From the NCBI GenBank assembly GCA_013376735.1, contig VINJ01000001.1, forward strand, positions 2,604,001 through 2,668,000: DNA of 64,000 nt, given 5' to 3'. The translations under genes and the position numbers were made by a program. Position 1 is the stretch's first letter, and every line of letters begins with the position of its first letter. The notes beneath the pieces were generated by a model that was given only the letters and a program-made list of their open reading frames with translations, searched no databases and was not told where the DNA came from. This document shows, in pieces, positions 1 through 9,243 of this stretch. This stretch comes from a bacterium Scap17. Its GTDB lineage: Bacteria > Pseudomonadota > Gammaproteobacteria > Pseudomonadales > Halomonadaceae.

Positions 1-1236
1 ATGGCCCGGTCACTGACGACATGGAGGCCGACGTGGTGCTGATCGGTGCCGGCTTCACCGGCCTTGCCACGGCGATGTTCCTGGCGCGCGAGCATGGCAT
101 CAAGGCGGTGGTGCTGGAGGCCAATCAGATCGGCTGGGGCTGCACCAGCCGCAATGGCGGCCAGGGCCATCTGGCCTGGGGGCGCCTGAGTCGCAGCCAG
201 TGGGTCAGGAAATGGGGCGTCGACATGGCGCGCCAGTTGCACGCCAATAGCCTGGAGGGTTTCGAGGTCTTCAAGTCCCTGACCCAGGACCCGGAGGTGG
301 ACTGCGAGCCTCAGCCACTGGGCAATCTGCTGATCGCCCACAGTCCGCAGGCCATGCAGCATCTCGAGGCCGAATCACGCCTGTGCAACAACATCCTCGG
401 CTACCGGACCCGAACGCTGGACCGCGCGTCAGTGCATCGTGACTTCATGGGCGATCAGGAGAGTCACGGTGCGATGCTCGAGCCTGAAGGCATCGCGGTA
501 CAGCCGCTCAAGCTGGCCTACAGCTACGCGCGTATCGCGCGCCACCATGGCGCCAGAATCCACACCAGCAGCCCGGTGCAGCACTGGACAACCGAGAACG
601 GCATCCACTATCTGCAGACGCCGGGTGGCACGGTGAAGGCGCGCGCGGTGGGCTATACCAGCCCCAATCTTCACTCGCTGACCGCCTATCGCAACATGCC
701 GATCATGGCCAATTCGGTGTGGACGCGCACCCTGACCGACGATGAGATCGAGGCTTGTGGCCTGCGTTCGACCATCCTGACCACGGACACACGCAAGCTG
801 CGTTATTACTATCGCCTACTACCCGAGAAACGCCTGCAGATCGGCACGCGTAGCGCCATCAGTGGCGCGGATGCGCAGAATGCCCGGCATCTGGATGTGG
901 TGCATGAGGCCATCGCGCGCAAGTTCCCGGCGCTGGCCGGCATCGAGACGCCGTGGTTCTCGCATGGATGGATATCTCCCACGACATGATGCCGCGCATC
1001 GTGCAGCCGGACCCAAGCAGCAGATCTTCTACTCCCAGGGCTACAGCGGCAACGGCGTGTCGTTCTCGGCCTATGCCTCCAAGCAGCTGGCCGCGCTGAT
1101 CGCCGGGCAGTCGTTGCCGGAGGCCCATCTGCCGATCTTCAACTCGCCGCTGCCCGCCCATCCACTCAGACCTATCCGGCGCATGGGCCAACACCTGCTC
1201 TACAAGTATTTCCAGGTGCTGGACAAGGTGAGCTGA
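1..1236 (+). pseudogene. FAD-dependent amine/amino-acid oxidoreductase (DAO/PuuB type), 5'-truncated by window, double frameshift
   Basis: The reading frame is already open at the window edge, so the true start lies upstream. A Rossmann FAD motif (VVLIGAGFTGL) is followed by the glycine-rich GWGCTSRNGGQ stretch typical of DAO-fold oxidases such as gamma-glutamylputrescine or amino-acid oxidases. The frame stops at 987-989. The family-typical continuation (DISHDMMPRI) is found in a second frame from about 968, and the C-terminal block (QQIFYSQGYSGNGV) in a third frame to 1236. Two deletions equivalent to -1 are needed: one near 967 (a 4-bp loss fits) and one in a C-run near 1012-1015. As written it cannot yield a full enzyme. 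It is either a real pseudogene or contains sequencing errors, and the substrate is unknown. Confidence 0.8.
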
Positions 1237-1344
1237 GTAACGCCCCGCGCGAGTTCCGCCACTGATCGCCTCTATCACTTCTCAATACGCCGCGGCGCAC
1301 TCCAATGCCGTCGCGACACCTCCCACTGACATGCCTCTTGCGGC

Positions 1345-1749
1345 ATGCAAGCACCAGAGAGACGCACCATAAATCGTGAACAGATGACCGCAATGTTCGA
1401 CGCCTTCAATCGCCACGCCATCGATGAGGTCATGGAGTACTTCGCCGACGATGTGGTCTTCGACACCGTGTCCGGCGATGAGGCGCACGGCACGCGTATC
1501 GTCGGTAAAGCCGCCGTGCGCGACGCCTTCGTGAATACCTGGACGACAATGCCCGATGTGCAGTGGGCCAAGGGCGAGTTCTTCTTCGCCGATCAGCGCG
1601 TCGTCTCCGAATGCACCTTCATGGCGACCCAGCCCGATGGCCAGCGTGTCGAAGCCGACAGCGTGGATCTCTTCACCATCGAGAAGGGCAAGATCACCCG
1701 CAAACAGGCCTTCCGCAAGCAGCGACCGGCCTTTACTCCAGCTGCCTGA
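1345..1749 (+). CDS. NTF2-like / SnoaL-like domain protein
   Basis: This 134-residue protein has the compact NTF2/ketosteroid-isomerase-like pattern: an N-terminal helix (MFDAFNRHAIDEVMEYFADDVVFD), a GKAAVRDAF segment, and beta strands ending in VDLFTIEKGKI. Members include isomerases, small hydrolases and proteins of unknown role, so no reaction can be assigned. It has no signal peptide. No convincing Shine-Dalgarno lies ahead of 1345, and an internal ATG at 1384 is an alternative start. It sits alone between the broken oxidoreductase and a strong hairpin terminator, so it is probably monocistronic. Confidence 0.75.
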   Translation: MQAPERRTINREQMTAMFDAFNRHAIDEVMEYFADDVVFDTVSGDEAHGTRIVGKAAVRDAFVNTWTTMPDVQWAKGEFFFADQRVVSECTFMATQPDGQRVEADSVDLFTIEKGKITRKQAFRKQRPAFTPAA

Positions 1750-1765
1750 GGGTAACGCGCAGCGC

Positions 1766-1806
1766 ATACGCAAAAGGCCAGTCATCATGACTGGCCTTTT
1801 GCGTAT
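1766..1806. terminator. perfect 20-bp inverted repeat, bidirectional terminator candidate
   Basis: Two 20-nt arms that are exact reverse complements flank a single C. Each arm holds an AAAAGGCC/GGCCTTTT block, so either strand gives a GC stem followed by a T-rich tract. It directly follows the NTF2-like gene. Confidence 0.8.
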
Positions 1807-1961
1807 CAACATCTATCTCGACACGACGATTTGATAACGACACAGGCTTATCTCTTGACGCCGCATGCTGATAATCTTGCTGATGAAAACCGCTGTATGC
1901 TTTTCATCCACATGAAACGCCACTCATTGACCGCCAGTTCCCATTGCCAAGAGGAAACCGG

Positions 1962-2585
1962 ATGACCACGGACACAGACTCCTCACAGGCATCAACCGAC
2001 AGCACACTAAGCAATGCAGAACAGGAAGACCGCCGTATCGGCAGGCAGCTGCGCGACCTGCGCAAGTCCCGCCAGCTGACCTTGAACCAACTGGCAGGCC
2101 AAGTCGGCAAATCCGTCGGCTACCTGAGCCAGGTGGAGCGTGGCGTCTCCTCGCTGCCCATCGGAGTGTTGCAGACGCTGAGTGACGCCCTAGACGTGCG
2201 CGTCAGCTGGTTCTTCCAGCCGGGCGGCAGTGACTCGGCGGCCGAGCAGGAAACTATCGTGCGCGCGGATCAGCGCCGCGCCATGAACCTTGGCACCATC
2301 GGTGCACGGGAAGAATTGCTCTCCCCTCGCCTGAGCGGTCAGCTCATCCTGATCATGACCCGCCTGCAGCCCGGTGGCAGCGGCGGCGAGACACCGCGTG
2401 AGCGGCGCGGTGAGGAAGCGGGCTATGTGGAAAGTGGCCAGCTGGAGCTGACCCTCGGCGAACAGATTTTCCTGCTCAACCCGGGCGACAGCTTCTCGCT
2501 CACCGGGGAAGAACCCCACTGGATTCGCAATCCCGGCGAGACCGAGACCCGCATCGTCTGGGTGATGACGGGCGTGGAGTACTGA
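1962..2585 (+). CDS. XRE-family transcriptional regulator with C-terminal cupin domain
   Basis: This is a 207-aa cytoplasmic DNA-binding protein. Residues about 25-85 form an XRE helix-turn-helix (LNQLAGQVGKSVGYLSQVERG), and about 110-205 a cupin barrel with the ending GEEPHWIRNPGETETRIVWV. PuuR-like proteins of this build control polyamine or amine catabolism, sensing a small molecule in the cupin. The ATG at 1962 is preferred over an upstream TTG because AGAGGAAA lies about five bases ahead of it. The broken amine oxidoreductase upstream fits an amine-related regulon, but the target and ligand are inferred only. Confidence 0.88.
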   Translation: MTTDTDSSQASTDSTLSNAEQEDRRIGRQLRDLRKSRQLTLNQLAGQVGKSVGYLSQVERGVSSLPIGVLQTLSDALDVRVSWFFQPGGSDSAAEQETIVRADQRRAMNLGTIGAREELLSPRLSGQLILIMTRLQPGGSGGETPRERRGEEAGYVESGQLELTLGEQIFLLNPGDSFSLTGEEPHWIRNPGETETRIVWVMTGVEY

Positions 2586-2697
2586 GGCAGCGCGCTCAGG
2601 GGCTGCTTGTTCGCGCCATTTTATTTTCCTTCACTTATATACACCCCGCTGATGCATGTCCCTTCTGTTTCATGGCCCTCTTGGTTCATCTCCTCTC

Positions 2698-3426
2698 TCA
2701 ATGGGGCATCTTGTCGCGCGTGGTGTAATAGACGCTATCGATATGCGAGAGCATGGCGCGTTCAGCAGCATCCGGGTCACCGGCACGTAGCGCCTCGACA
2801 ATACGCACATGCTCTTCATAGCTGCGCTTGATCGAGCCGTGTTCGGCCATGACCTGGCGGCGAATGTTGAGCGCGTAGGTATAAAGCTCATCGGCATAGC
2901 GGATCAGGATCTCGTTGCGCGAGTATTCGGCGATGACGTGATGGAAGTTCTGATCCGAGAGCTGGAAGTTCACCGGCGAGTCGAAGTGCTGTGACTGGGC
3001 TTCCAGCAAGGCGTCCAGCTTCTTGAGCCCTGCTTCATCGATGTGCCGCGCAGCGCGGCGGGCGATGGCCGATTCCACCACGATCCGGCTCTCGAAGACG
3101 CTCTCGATATCCAGGTTGTTGAGCTCATCACCCTGTTGACGTGCGGGATGATTGCGGAAGCTGTCGATCACGGCCTCACTGGCACAGACGCGTGACTTGC
3201 TGCCGTGCGAGACATTCAAGAGGCCATAGCCCGTCAACAGCGCCAGCCCCCCGCGCACGGTCTCACGACTCACTTCAAACAACTGTGCCAGCTCACGCTC
3301 GCTGGGCAGCTCATCTCCATCGCGCAGCAGCCCCGTCAGGATCATCTCGATGAGCTTGTCGGCGAGAATTTCCTTCTTGGTCTGATTCTTCAGCGCTTTC
3401 TCGAAGGCGAAAGGCGTCTGCTTCAT
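2698..3426 (-). CDS. GntR-family regulator, FadR/FCD subfamily
   Basis: This is a 242-aa repressor-type protein. Its N-terminal winged helix (LPSERELAQLFEVSRETVRGGLALL) is followed by an all-helical FCD effector domain with the usual acidic/His ligands (ESRIVVESAIARRAA, DQNFHHVIAEYS). FCD regulators commonly control sugar-acid and organic-acid catabolism. It is divergent from the PdxA-like gene that heads the acid-sugar cluster, and two matching palindromes lie in the shared intergenic region. The start at 3426 follows a GGAGG site; a longer upstream in-frame extension is unlikely. It probably represses itself and the catabolic operon until an acid-sugar inducer binds. Confidence 0.9.
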   Translation of the reverse strand: MKQTPFAFEKALKNQTKKEILADKLIEMILTGLLRDGDELPSERELAQLFEVSRETVRGGLALLTGYGLLNVSHGSKSRVCASEAVIDSFRNHPARQQGDELNNLDIESVFESRIVVESAIARRAARHIDEAGLKKLDALLEAQSQHFDSPVNFQLSDQNFHHVIAEYSRNEILIRYADELYTYALNIRRQVMAEHGSIKRSYEEHVRIVEALRAGDPDAAERAMLSHIDSVYYTTRDKMPH

Positions 3427-3436
3427 GCAGCCTCCA

Positions 3437-3457
3437 CTGGTATATATTTCATACCAG
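3437..3457. promoter_or_regulatory. candidate FCD-regulator operator 1
   Basis: The palindrome has the form CTGGT-N11-ACCAG, with 7-bp perfect outer arms (CTGGTAT/ATACCAG). It lies just upstream of the regulator's ribosome-binding site, as expected for autorepression. Confidence 0.55.
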
Positions 3458-3560
3458 CATAACCGACAACCGCATATCACGCATCCACAAACCGACCATG
3501 GTCGCAATTTTCGAGAAAACCTTGACCGATCAGCGTGGGCTCGGCTAATTTTTATCTCAA

Positions 3561-3581
3561 CTGGTCCGGTAAACCAACCAG
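3561..3581. promoter_or_regulatory. candidate FCD-regulator operator 2
   Basis: This is a second CTGGT-N11-ACCAG site with the same spacing as the first, 124 bp away and on the side of the PdxA-like gene. Its interior is less symmetric. Paired sites in a divergent promoter suggest one regulator controls both directions. Confidence 0.5.
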
Positions 3582-3650
3582 CAGACCATAAAGTGCGAAT
3601 TGATTGAAGAAACCAACAACAACGCCAACTCTCACAAGGCTGGAATTCAC

Positions 3651-4679
3651 ATGTCAGCAACACGCCCTGTCATTGCCCTTACCCTTGGTGACCCCGCCGG
3701 TATCGGCCCGGAGCTGATCGCGCGCCTGGTCGCCGAACCCGAGCAATTCGCCGAGACCCACAGCGTGCTGGTCGGCGATCAGTGGCTGTGGGAGCAGGGC
3801 CAACGCCAGGCCGGTCTCTTCACCCAGCTGCCGCGCGTCGCAAGCTTCGCCGAGGCCCGCGAGCATGAAGGCCTGTCATTGATGCTGGTGGAAAGCGTGG
3901 CCCAGCAGGACGTGACGCTGGCCGAGGAAAGCGCCGCCTGTGGCGCCTCGACCCTCGCGGTGCTGTCTCGCTGCCTGGAAGCAGCCCAGAACGAGGAAGT
4001 CGACGCCATCTGCTTCGCGCCGCTCAACAAGCTGTCGATGAAGAAAGGTGGCCTCGGCCATGAGGACGAGCTGCACTTCTTCGCCGAGAAGCTCGGAGTC
4101 GAAGGCTATTTCTGCGAGTTCAACACCCTGGGGACGCTGTGGACCTCGCGCATCTCATCGCACATTCCGCTCAAGGACGCCGCCGAGTACGTCACCCAGG
4201 AGCGCATCATCGCCGCCAGCCAGCTGATTCATGACTCGCTGAAACTGGCCGGCTTTGAGCGTCCGCGCATCGCCGTCGCCGCCTTCAATCCCCACGGCGG
4301 CGAAGGTGGCACCTGTGGCCGCGAGGAAATCGACGTCATCGCGCCGGCCGTCGCGCGCTGCAATGAACAGGGCTACCCGGTCGAAGGCCCCTTCCCGGCC
4401 GACACCATATTTATCAAGGCGCGAGATGGCGAGTACGACGCCATCGTGACCATGTACCACGACCAGGGGCAGATCGCGATCAAGCTGCTGGGCTTCAAAT
4501 CCGGCGTCACCGTCCAGGGCGGCCTGCCCATCCCCATCACCACGCCGGCCCACGGCACCGCCTTCGATATCGCAGGCCTTGGCAAGGCGGACGTCAACCC
4601 GACCCGCAATGCCTTCGCGATCGCCAAGCGCATGGGCACCAACCTGCGTGCACTGCGTCTCGAGACCGCTTTTGCCTGA
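3651..4679 (+). CDS. PdxA-family NAD-dependent dehydrogenase, catabolic paralogue
   Basis: This 342-aa protein begins with the PdxA signature (ALTLGDPAGIGPELI) and carries the conserved MYHDQGQ and HGTAFDIAG blocks that hold metal and substrate in 4-hydroxythreonine-4-phosphate dehydrogenases. The usual GHTE motif is replaced by GHEDE, which argues for a sister family (PdxA2-like) rather than vitamin B6 synthesis. PdxA2 enzymes oxidatively decarboxylate phosphorylated four-carbon acids, but no partner kinase is visible here, so the substrate is unclear. It is the first gene of the catabolic run. ATG 3651 gives the family-typical N terminus; an upstream TTG is less likely. Confidence 0.82.
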   Translation: MSATRPVIALTLGDPAGIGPELIARLVAEPEQFAETHSVLVGDQWLWEQGQRQAGLFTQLPRVASFAEAREHEGLSLMLVESVAQQDVTLAEESAACGASTLAVLSRCLEAAQNEEVDAICFAPLNKLSMKKGGLGHEDELHFFAEKLGVEGYFCEFNTLGTLWTSRISSHIPLKDAAEYVTQERIIAASQLIHDSLKLAGFERPRIAVAAFNPHGGEGGTCGREEIDVIAPAVARCNEQGYPVEGPFPADTIFIKARDGEYDAIVTMYHDQGQIAIKLLGFKSGVTVQGGLPIPITTPAHGTAFDIAGLGKADVNPTRNAFAIAKRMGTNLRALRLETAFA

Positions 4680-4739
4680 TGCCCTTGCGCCTCTCGCTCA
4701 TGAACCTGAATCAACGCCATCCACAACAAGGATAATTCG

Positions 4740-5912
4740 ATGAAGATCACCAACGTCAGAACCCGCGTCTTCGAATGGAAAGGCCACACCGTCCCTCCGA
4801 CCGCCCACTTCTGCTCCAACGCCATGGACGAGCTGTGGGACAAGGGCGACTCGATGGGCACCTTCCGCTTCCACGGCTGGACAGTGGTGGAGATCGAGAC
4901 CGACAACGGCCTGGTCGGGCTGGGCAACGTGGCGCTGGCGCCGCGCATCGCCAAGGCGATCATCGATCAATACCTCACGCCGCTGATCATCGGTCAGGAC
5001 CCCTTCGACTACGAATACCTGTGGCAGCGCATGTACCGCTCCACCCACGCCTGGGGCCGCAAGGGCATCGGCATGGCCGCCATCTCCGGCGTCGATATCG
5101 CCATCTGGGACATCATGGGCAAGGCGGTCGGCAAGCCGGTCTTCAAGCTGCTGGGCGGGCGCACCAAGGAGAAGATCCCCTGCTACGCCTCCAAGCTCTA
5201 CCGCACCGACCTCAAGGGCATGCAGGAAGAGGCCCAGTCCTATCTGGACCAAGGCTTCACCGCCATGAAGATGCGCTTCGGCTACGGTCCGCGTGATGGG
5301 GTCGAGGGCGTGCGTGCCAACCTGGATAGCGTGGCCGCCGTGCGCGAAGTCATCGGCGAGGATGTCGACCTGATGCTCGAGTGCTACATGGGCTGGAACC
5401 TGGACTACGCCAAGCGCATGTTGCCGAAGCTGGAACGCTTCCAGCCGCGCTGGCTGGAAGAGCCGGTGATCGCCGATGACATCGATGGCTACGCCGAACT
5501 CAATCAGCTGACCAGCATTCCCATCTCCGGCGGCGAGCACGAATTCACCCATTACGGCTTCCGCCAGCTGCTGGAAAAGCGCGCCGTCTCCGTCATCCAG
5601 TACGACACCAACCGGGTCGGTGGTATCACCGCCGCGCGCAAGATCAACGCCCTCGCCGAGTCCTTCAGCGTGCCGGTCATCCCGCACGCCGGCCAGATGC
5701 ACAACTACCACCTGACCATGGCCTCACTGGCCTCCCCGATGAGCGAGTACTTCCCGGTGCATGATGTCGAGATCGGCAACGAGCTCTTCTACTACATCTT
5801 CAAGGGTGACCCGGAGCCGGTGAACGGCTTCATCGACCTCGACGAAGAGACCCCGGGGCTGGGCCTCGAGCTGAACAGCGACTACTTCGATCAGTTCAAC
5901 ATCATCGAGTGA
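4740..5912 (+). CDS. enolase-superfamily acid-sugar dehydratase (mandelate racemase/MLE family, RhmD-like)
   Basis: This 390-aa protein has the two-domain enolase-superfamily build: an N-terminal capping domain to about residue 125, then a TIM barrel. Visible metal ligands are E214 (LMLECY), E240 (WLEEP) and E266 (SGGEH). A general base H316 sits in VIPHAG. The C-terminal PVNG...PGLGLELN motif resembles L-rhamnonate dehydratase. The family dehydrates aldonic acids to 2-keto-3-deoxy acids, and this is the inferred role. It lies 60 bp after the PdxA-like gene and 10 bp before the AraD1-type gene. The exact acid sugar cannot be read from the sequence. Confidence 0.88.
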   Translation: MKITNVRTRVFEWKGHTVPPTAHFCSNAMDELWDKGDSMGTFRFHGWTVVEIETDNGLVGLGNVALAPRIAKAIIDQYLTPLIIGQDPFDYEYLWQRMYRSTHAWGRKGIGMAAISGVDIAIWDIMGKAVGKPVFKLLGGRTKEKIPCYASKLYRTDLKGMQEEAQSYLDQGFTAMKMRFGYGPRDGVEGVRANLDSVAAVREVIGEDVDLMLECYMGWNLDYAKRMLPKLERFQPRWLEEPVIADDIDGYAELNQLTSIPISGGEHEFTHYGFRQLLEKRAVSVIQYDTNRVGGITAARKINALAESFSVPVIPHAGQMHNYHLTMASLASPMSEYFPVHDVEIGNELFYYIFKGDPEPVNGFIDLDEETPGLGLELNSDYFDQFNIIE

Positions 5913-5922
5913 GGAAGCCATC

Positions 5923-6936
5923 ATGAGACTCGTCCAACTTCGCACCGCCAATGGCCCGCGGGTCGCCGTGGTCGAAAGCCGCGACCAGCTGCGCCTGCTC
6001 GACTTCCCCGGTGGCACCTATGAGCTGGCCTCCCGCGCCATCGAGCTGGGCATCGGGCTCAGCGCGCTGATCGAACAGCACTACTCGCACACCCTGGTCG
6101 ACTACAAGCAGGCGATCGATCGCCGCGAACTGCTGCCGCCGGTCACCCACCCCGATCGCGCGCGCTGCACCGTCACCGGCACCGGCCTGACCCACCTGGG
6201 CAGCGCTGACACCCGCGATGCCATGCATGCCGCCGCCCAGGCACAGAGCGAGAATGACGCCAACGTCACCGACTCGATGCGCATGTTCCGCATGGGCCTC
6301 GAGGGCGGAAAGCCCGCCGCGGGTCAGGTCGGCGCGCAGCCGGAATGGTTCTACAAGGGTGACGGCAGCATCGTGGTCGCGCCGGAAACCGCGATCAGCG
6401 TGCCGGCCTTCGCCGAGGATGCCGGCGAGGAGCCCGAACTGGTCGGCCTGTACCTCAACGATGCCAATGGCCAGCCGCACCGCATCGGCTACGCCGTGGG
6501 CAACGAATTCTCCGACCACATCACCGAGCGCGCCAATTATCTGTGGCTGGCCCACTCCAAACTGCGCGCCTGCAGCTATGGACCTGAGCTGCTGATCGGC
6601 GAACTGCCCCAGCACCTGGAAGGCACCAGCCGCATCACCCGCGAAGGCCAGACCCTGTGGGAGAAACCCTTCCTGACCGGTGAGGCCAACATGGCCCACA
6701 GCCTGGCCAACCTGGAACACCACCATTTCAAGTACGCCCAGTTCCGCGCGCCCGGTGACCTGCATGTGCACTTCTTCGGCACTGCCACGCTGAGTTTCGC
6801 CGATCAGATCAAGGTGCAGGAAGGAGACCGCTTCGAGATCGAACTGCCGGCCTTCGGGCGCGCACTGCGCAACCCGGTCGCGTTCGAGTCCCACGACAAC
6901 CAAGCGGAACAGCCATCCGCCATGGCGGTGCTGTAA
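5923..6936 (+). CDS. AraD1/GguC-type fumarylacetoacetase-fold dehydratase
   Basis: This 337-aa protein starts MRLVQLRTANGPRVAVV and carries an FAH-like C-terminal domain (NEFSDHITERANYLWLAHSK; HVHFFGTATLSFAD). It matches AraD1/GguC proteins of sugar operons. Characterised AraD1-type enzymes convert L-2-keto-3-deoxyarabinonate to 2-oxoglutarate semialdehyde. That fits both the dehydratase just upstream and the semialdehyde dehydrogenase at the end of the cluster, so a pentonate route is favoured. It probably acts in the cytosol with a divalent metal. The FAH fold is clear; the substrate is inferred from context. Confidence 0.82.
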   Translation: MRLVQLRTANGPRVAVVESRDQLRLLDFPGGTYELASRAIELGIGLSALIEQHYSHTLVDYKQAIDRRELLPPVTHPDRARCTVTGTGLTHLGSADTRDAMHAAAQAQSENDANVTDSMRMFRMGLEGGKPAAGQVGAQPEWFYKGDGSIVVAPETAISVPAFAEDAGEEPELVGLYLNDANGQPHRIGYAVGNEFSDHITERANYLWLAHSKLRACSYGPELLIGELPQHLEGTSRITREGQTLWEKPFLTGEANMAHSLANLEHHHFKYAQFRAPGDLHVHFFGTATLSFADQIKVQEGDRFEIELPAFGRALRNPVAFESHDNQAEQPSAMAVL

Positions 6937-6967
6937 ACACTGCCGATCAGCACAAGAAGTAGAGCAA

Positions 6968-7010
6968 GGATCAGGGTCTTGAGAACCCCGCCATCACACG
7001 GCCCTGATCC
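6968..7010 (+). other. stem-loop between enzyme genes and first TRAP binding-protein gene
   Basis: A 9-bp perfect stem (GGATCAGGG/CCCTGATCC) closes a 25-nt loop and has no T-run behind it. It may be an mRNA-processing or 5'-stabilising element giving extra DctP, followed by a C/A-rich, G-poor unstructured leader at about 7010-7080. The role is inferred. Confidence 0.4.
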
Positions 7011-7103
7011 CGGCAGCACCAGCAGTACCAATAGCACCAACAGCAGCACCAGCGTCAACACGCCGCCTAAGCATCACGACAATAACGAGAAAAGGGTTTC
7101 GCC

Positions 7104-8102
7104 ATGACAACCTCACGCCACCACACCACCGCCACCCTCCTGTCCGCCGCCCTACTCAGCCTGGCGATGACAGGCACCGCCACTGCCGCTACCTCGCTGA
7201 CCTTCGCGCATGCCCACCCGGTCACCGATTCGCAGCATCTGGCCGCCGAGCGCTTCGCCGAACGTCTCGCCGAGCGCAGCGCGGGAGAATTGACGGTCAA
7301 GATCTTCCCCAACGGCCAGCTGGGCAATGACCAGGCGATGATTTCCGGTGTCCGCAGCGGCACCATCGACCTGGAGCTCTCCGGCAATCCCTACTTCAGT
7401 GGTCTGGTCAGCGAACTCAACGTGCTGGACCTGCCCTTCCTGTTCGATACCCGCGAGCAGGCCTATCAGGTACTGGACGGCGAGGTCGGTCAGAACCTGC
7501 TGACTGCCATGCAGCCTCAACAGATCGAAGGCCTCGCCTTCTGGGAAATCGGCTTCCGCAACCTGACCAACTCGCGCCGCGCGGTAGAGACCGCCGAGGA
7601 CATCAGCGGCCTGACGCTGCGCACCACCCCGAACCCGGCGCATATCGCCGCCTTCCAGGCCCTCGGTGCCAACCCGACTCCGATGCCCTTCGCGGAGCTT
7701 TATACCGCGCTGGAAACCCGCACCGTGGATGGCCAGGAGAATCCGGTCAGCCTGATTCGCTCCGCCAACCTGTATTCGGTGCAGGACCATCTGTCACTGA
7801 CCGCGCACGCCTATACCGCCGCGCCCTTGATCATGAACAAGCAGACGTTCGACAGCCTCGCCCCCGAACTTCAGACGCTGATCAAGGAAGAAGCCCGCGA
7901 AGCGGCCCGCTATCAGCGCCAGCTCAATCATGACAATGAACAGGGCGATCTGGCCTTCCTCGAGGAACAGGGCATGCAGGTCGTGCGCGAACCCGATACC
8001 GCCAGCATGAGGGCCAAGGTCGCCGAGCCGGTGCGCGCCGAGTTCACCGCCAAGCACGGCAGCGAGCTGCTGGAACGCATCGACGCCGCTCTCGCCCACT
8101 GA
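7104..8102 (+). CDS. TRAP transporter solute-binding protein DctP (first of three)
   Basis: This 332-aa periplasmic protein has a Sec signal peptide (residues about 1-29, ending TATAA), then the DctP start SLTFAHAHPVTDSQHLAAERFAE. The motif WEIGFRNLTNSRR holds the arginine that normally binds the ligand carboxylate. DctP proteins deliver organic or sugar acids to a DctQ-DctM membrane pair. No QM genes adjoin it; the nearest are 10352-12384, shared with two other DctP genes. An AAAAGGG site precedes the ATG. The ligand is probably an aldonic acid related to the surrounding enzymes. Confidence 0.92.
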   Translation: MTTSRHHTTATLLSAALLSLAMTGTATAATSLTFAHAHPVTDSQHLAAERFAERLAERSAGELTVKIFPNGQLGNDQAMISGVRSGTIDLELSGNPYFSGLVSELNVLDLPFLFDTREQAYQVLDGEVGQNLLTAMQPQQIEGLAFWEIGFRNLTNSRRAVETAEDISGLTLRTTPNPAHIAAFQALGANPTPMPFAELYTALETRTVDGQENPVSLIRSANLYSVQDHLSLTAHAYTAAPLIMNKQTFDSLAPELQTLIKEEAREAARYQRQLNHDNEQGDLAFLEEQGMQVVREPDTASMRAKVAEPVRAEFTAKHGSELLERIDAALAH

Positions 8103-8140
8103 TCAGGCTCGCCTGACTTGCCACTGGAAGGAAGCTCGCC

Positions 8141-9166
8141 ATGCTCTCTGACTCACTCCAATCCCCGGTGATGACTGCGTCTCTTGCCGAACTGGGCGAG
8201 CAACGCGAGCGCTATCTGGCCACGCAGCAGGATGAAGATCTGCCGATCATCGATGCCCACATGCATGTCTGGGACCCGACGCGCAATTACCACCCCTGGC
8301 TGTGCGATGAGCCGATGATTCCCTTCCGCTACGGCGACTATGCCGCGATTCGTCGCCCCTACCTGCCCGCCGAGCACCTCATGGCAGCGGGAAAGGCGCA
8401 TCGCGTGATGGGCTGCGTCTACATGGAAGCGGAATGGGCGCGGGGCGATGCGCTCAAGGAAGTGCGCTGGGTCGAGGAGACTGCCCGCGAGACCGGCTGG
8501 CCGAATGCCATGATCGCCCAGGCCTGGCTGGATCAGGACGACATCGCCGAGCAACTCGCAACGCTGTGTGAGCCACGTTCCCCCCGTGGCAGCCTGGTCA
8601 TGGGCATTCGACACAAGCCGGCCGCGCTGGAACGTCATGATCCGAGGCTTGCCACCCACACCATGCCCGGCTCGCTGCGCTGCCCGCGTTATCAGTACGG
8701 CGTCAGTGAAGTCGCGCGTCGCGGGCTGATCTTCGAGCTGCAGGTGCCCTGGTGGCACCTCGAGGAACTGTTGCCACTGCTGGGCCGCCACCCCGAGATG
8801 CCGGTGGTGATCAATCACGCCGGCGTGCCCGGTGATCGTCATCCCGACACCCTGCGTCAGTGGTCACGGGCCCTCGCCAAGGTCGCCGCCTGGCCCCAGG
8901 TGATGATCAAGTTCTCGGGGCTCGGCATCGTGGGTCAGCCCTGGCGGCTGGAAGACAACCGTGAGGTCTTTGCCATCGTGCTGCGCCATTTCGGGGTCCA
9001 CCGCGTGATGTTCGCCAGCAACTTCCCGGTCGATGGGCTGGTGACCTCACTCGATACGCTGCTGCAGGCATTCAAGGACCTCAGCCGCTCCTTGAGTCCC
9101 GAACACCGCCTCAAGCTGTTCTGCGACAACGCCGTGCGCCGCTACCGCTTGAACGCTACCGCCTGA
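8141..9166 (+). CDS. COG3618 TIM-barrel amidohydrolase, putative sugar lactonase (copy 1)
   Basis: This 341-aa cytoplasmic protein belongs to the amidohydrolase-2 family. It has the metal-binding HxH pair H40-M-H42 (IIDAHMHVWDP), an INHAGVP segment and the C-terminal FASNFPVDGL block with the conserved acidic residue. Characterised COG3618 members include L-fucono-, L-rhamnono- and galactaro-lactonases, so opening an aldonolactone to the acid is the likely step. It sits between two DctP genes with an AAGGAAG ribosome site. A related but clearly divergent copy lies at 14654-15724, suggesting different lactones. Confidence 0.85.
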   Translation: MLSDSLQSPVMTASLAELGEQRERYLATQQDEDLPIIDAHMHVWDPTRNYHPWLCDEPMIPFRYGDYAAIRRPYLPAEHLMAAGKAHRVMGCVYMEAEWARGDALKEVRWVEETARETGWPNAMIAQAWLDQDDIAEQLATLCEPRSPRGSLVMGIRHKPAALERHDPRLATHTMPGSLRCPRYQYGVSEVARRGLIFELQVPWWHLEELLPLLGRHPEMPVVINHAGVPGDRHPDTLRQWSRALAKVAAWPQVMIKFSGLGIVGQPWRLEDNREVFAIVLRHFGVHRVMFASNFPVDGLVTSLDTLLQAFKDLSRSLSPEHRLKLFCDNAVRRYRLNATA

Positions 9167-9243
9167 CCGGAATGACGACGACCGCCACGACAGCGATTGC
9201 CACAACGACAGCCTCTATAACAACAACTTGCAAGGAATTCGCC

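Noticed and set aside
3651-4679. Assigning pyridoxine-synthesis pdxA
   Set aside because: The GHTE motif is altered and the context is sugar-acid catabolism, not vitamin B6 or ksgA neighbours.
4698-5711. Long minus-strand ORF opposite the dehydratase
   Set aside because: It is antisense to a well-supported enolase-superfamily gene and has no recognisable domain.
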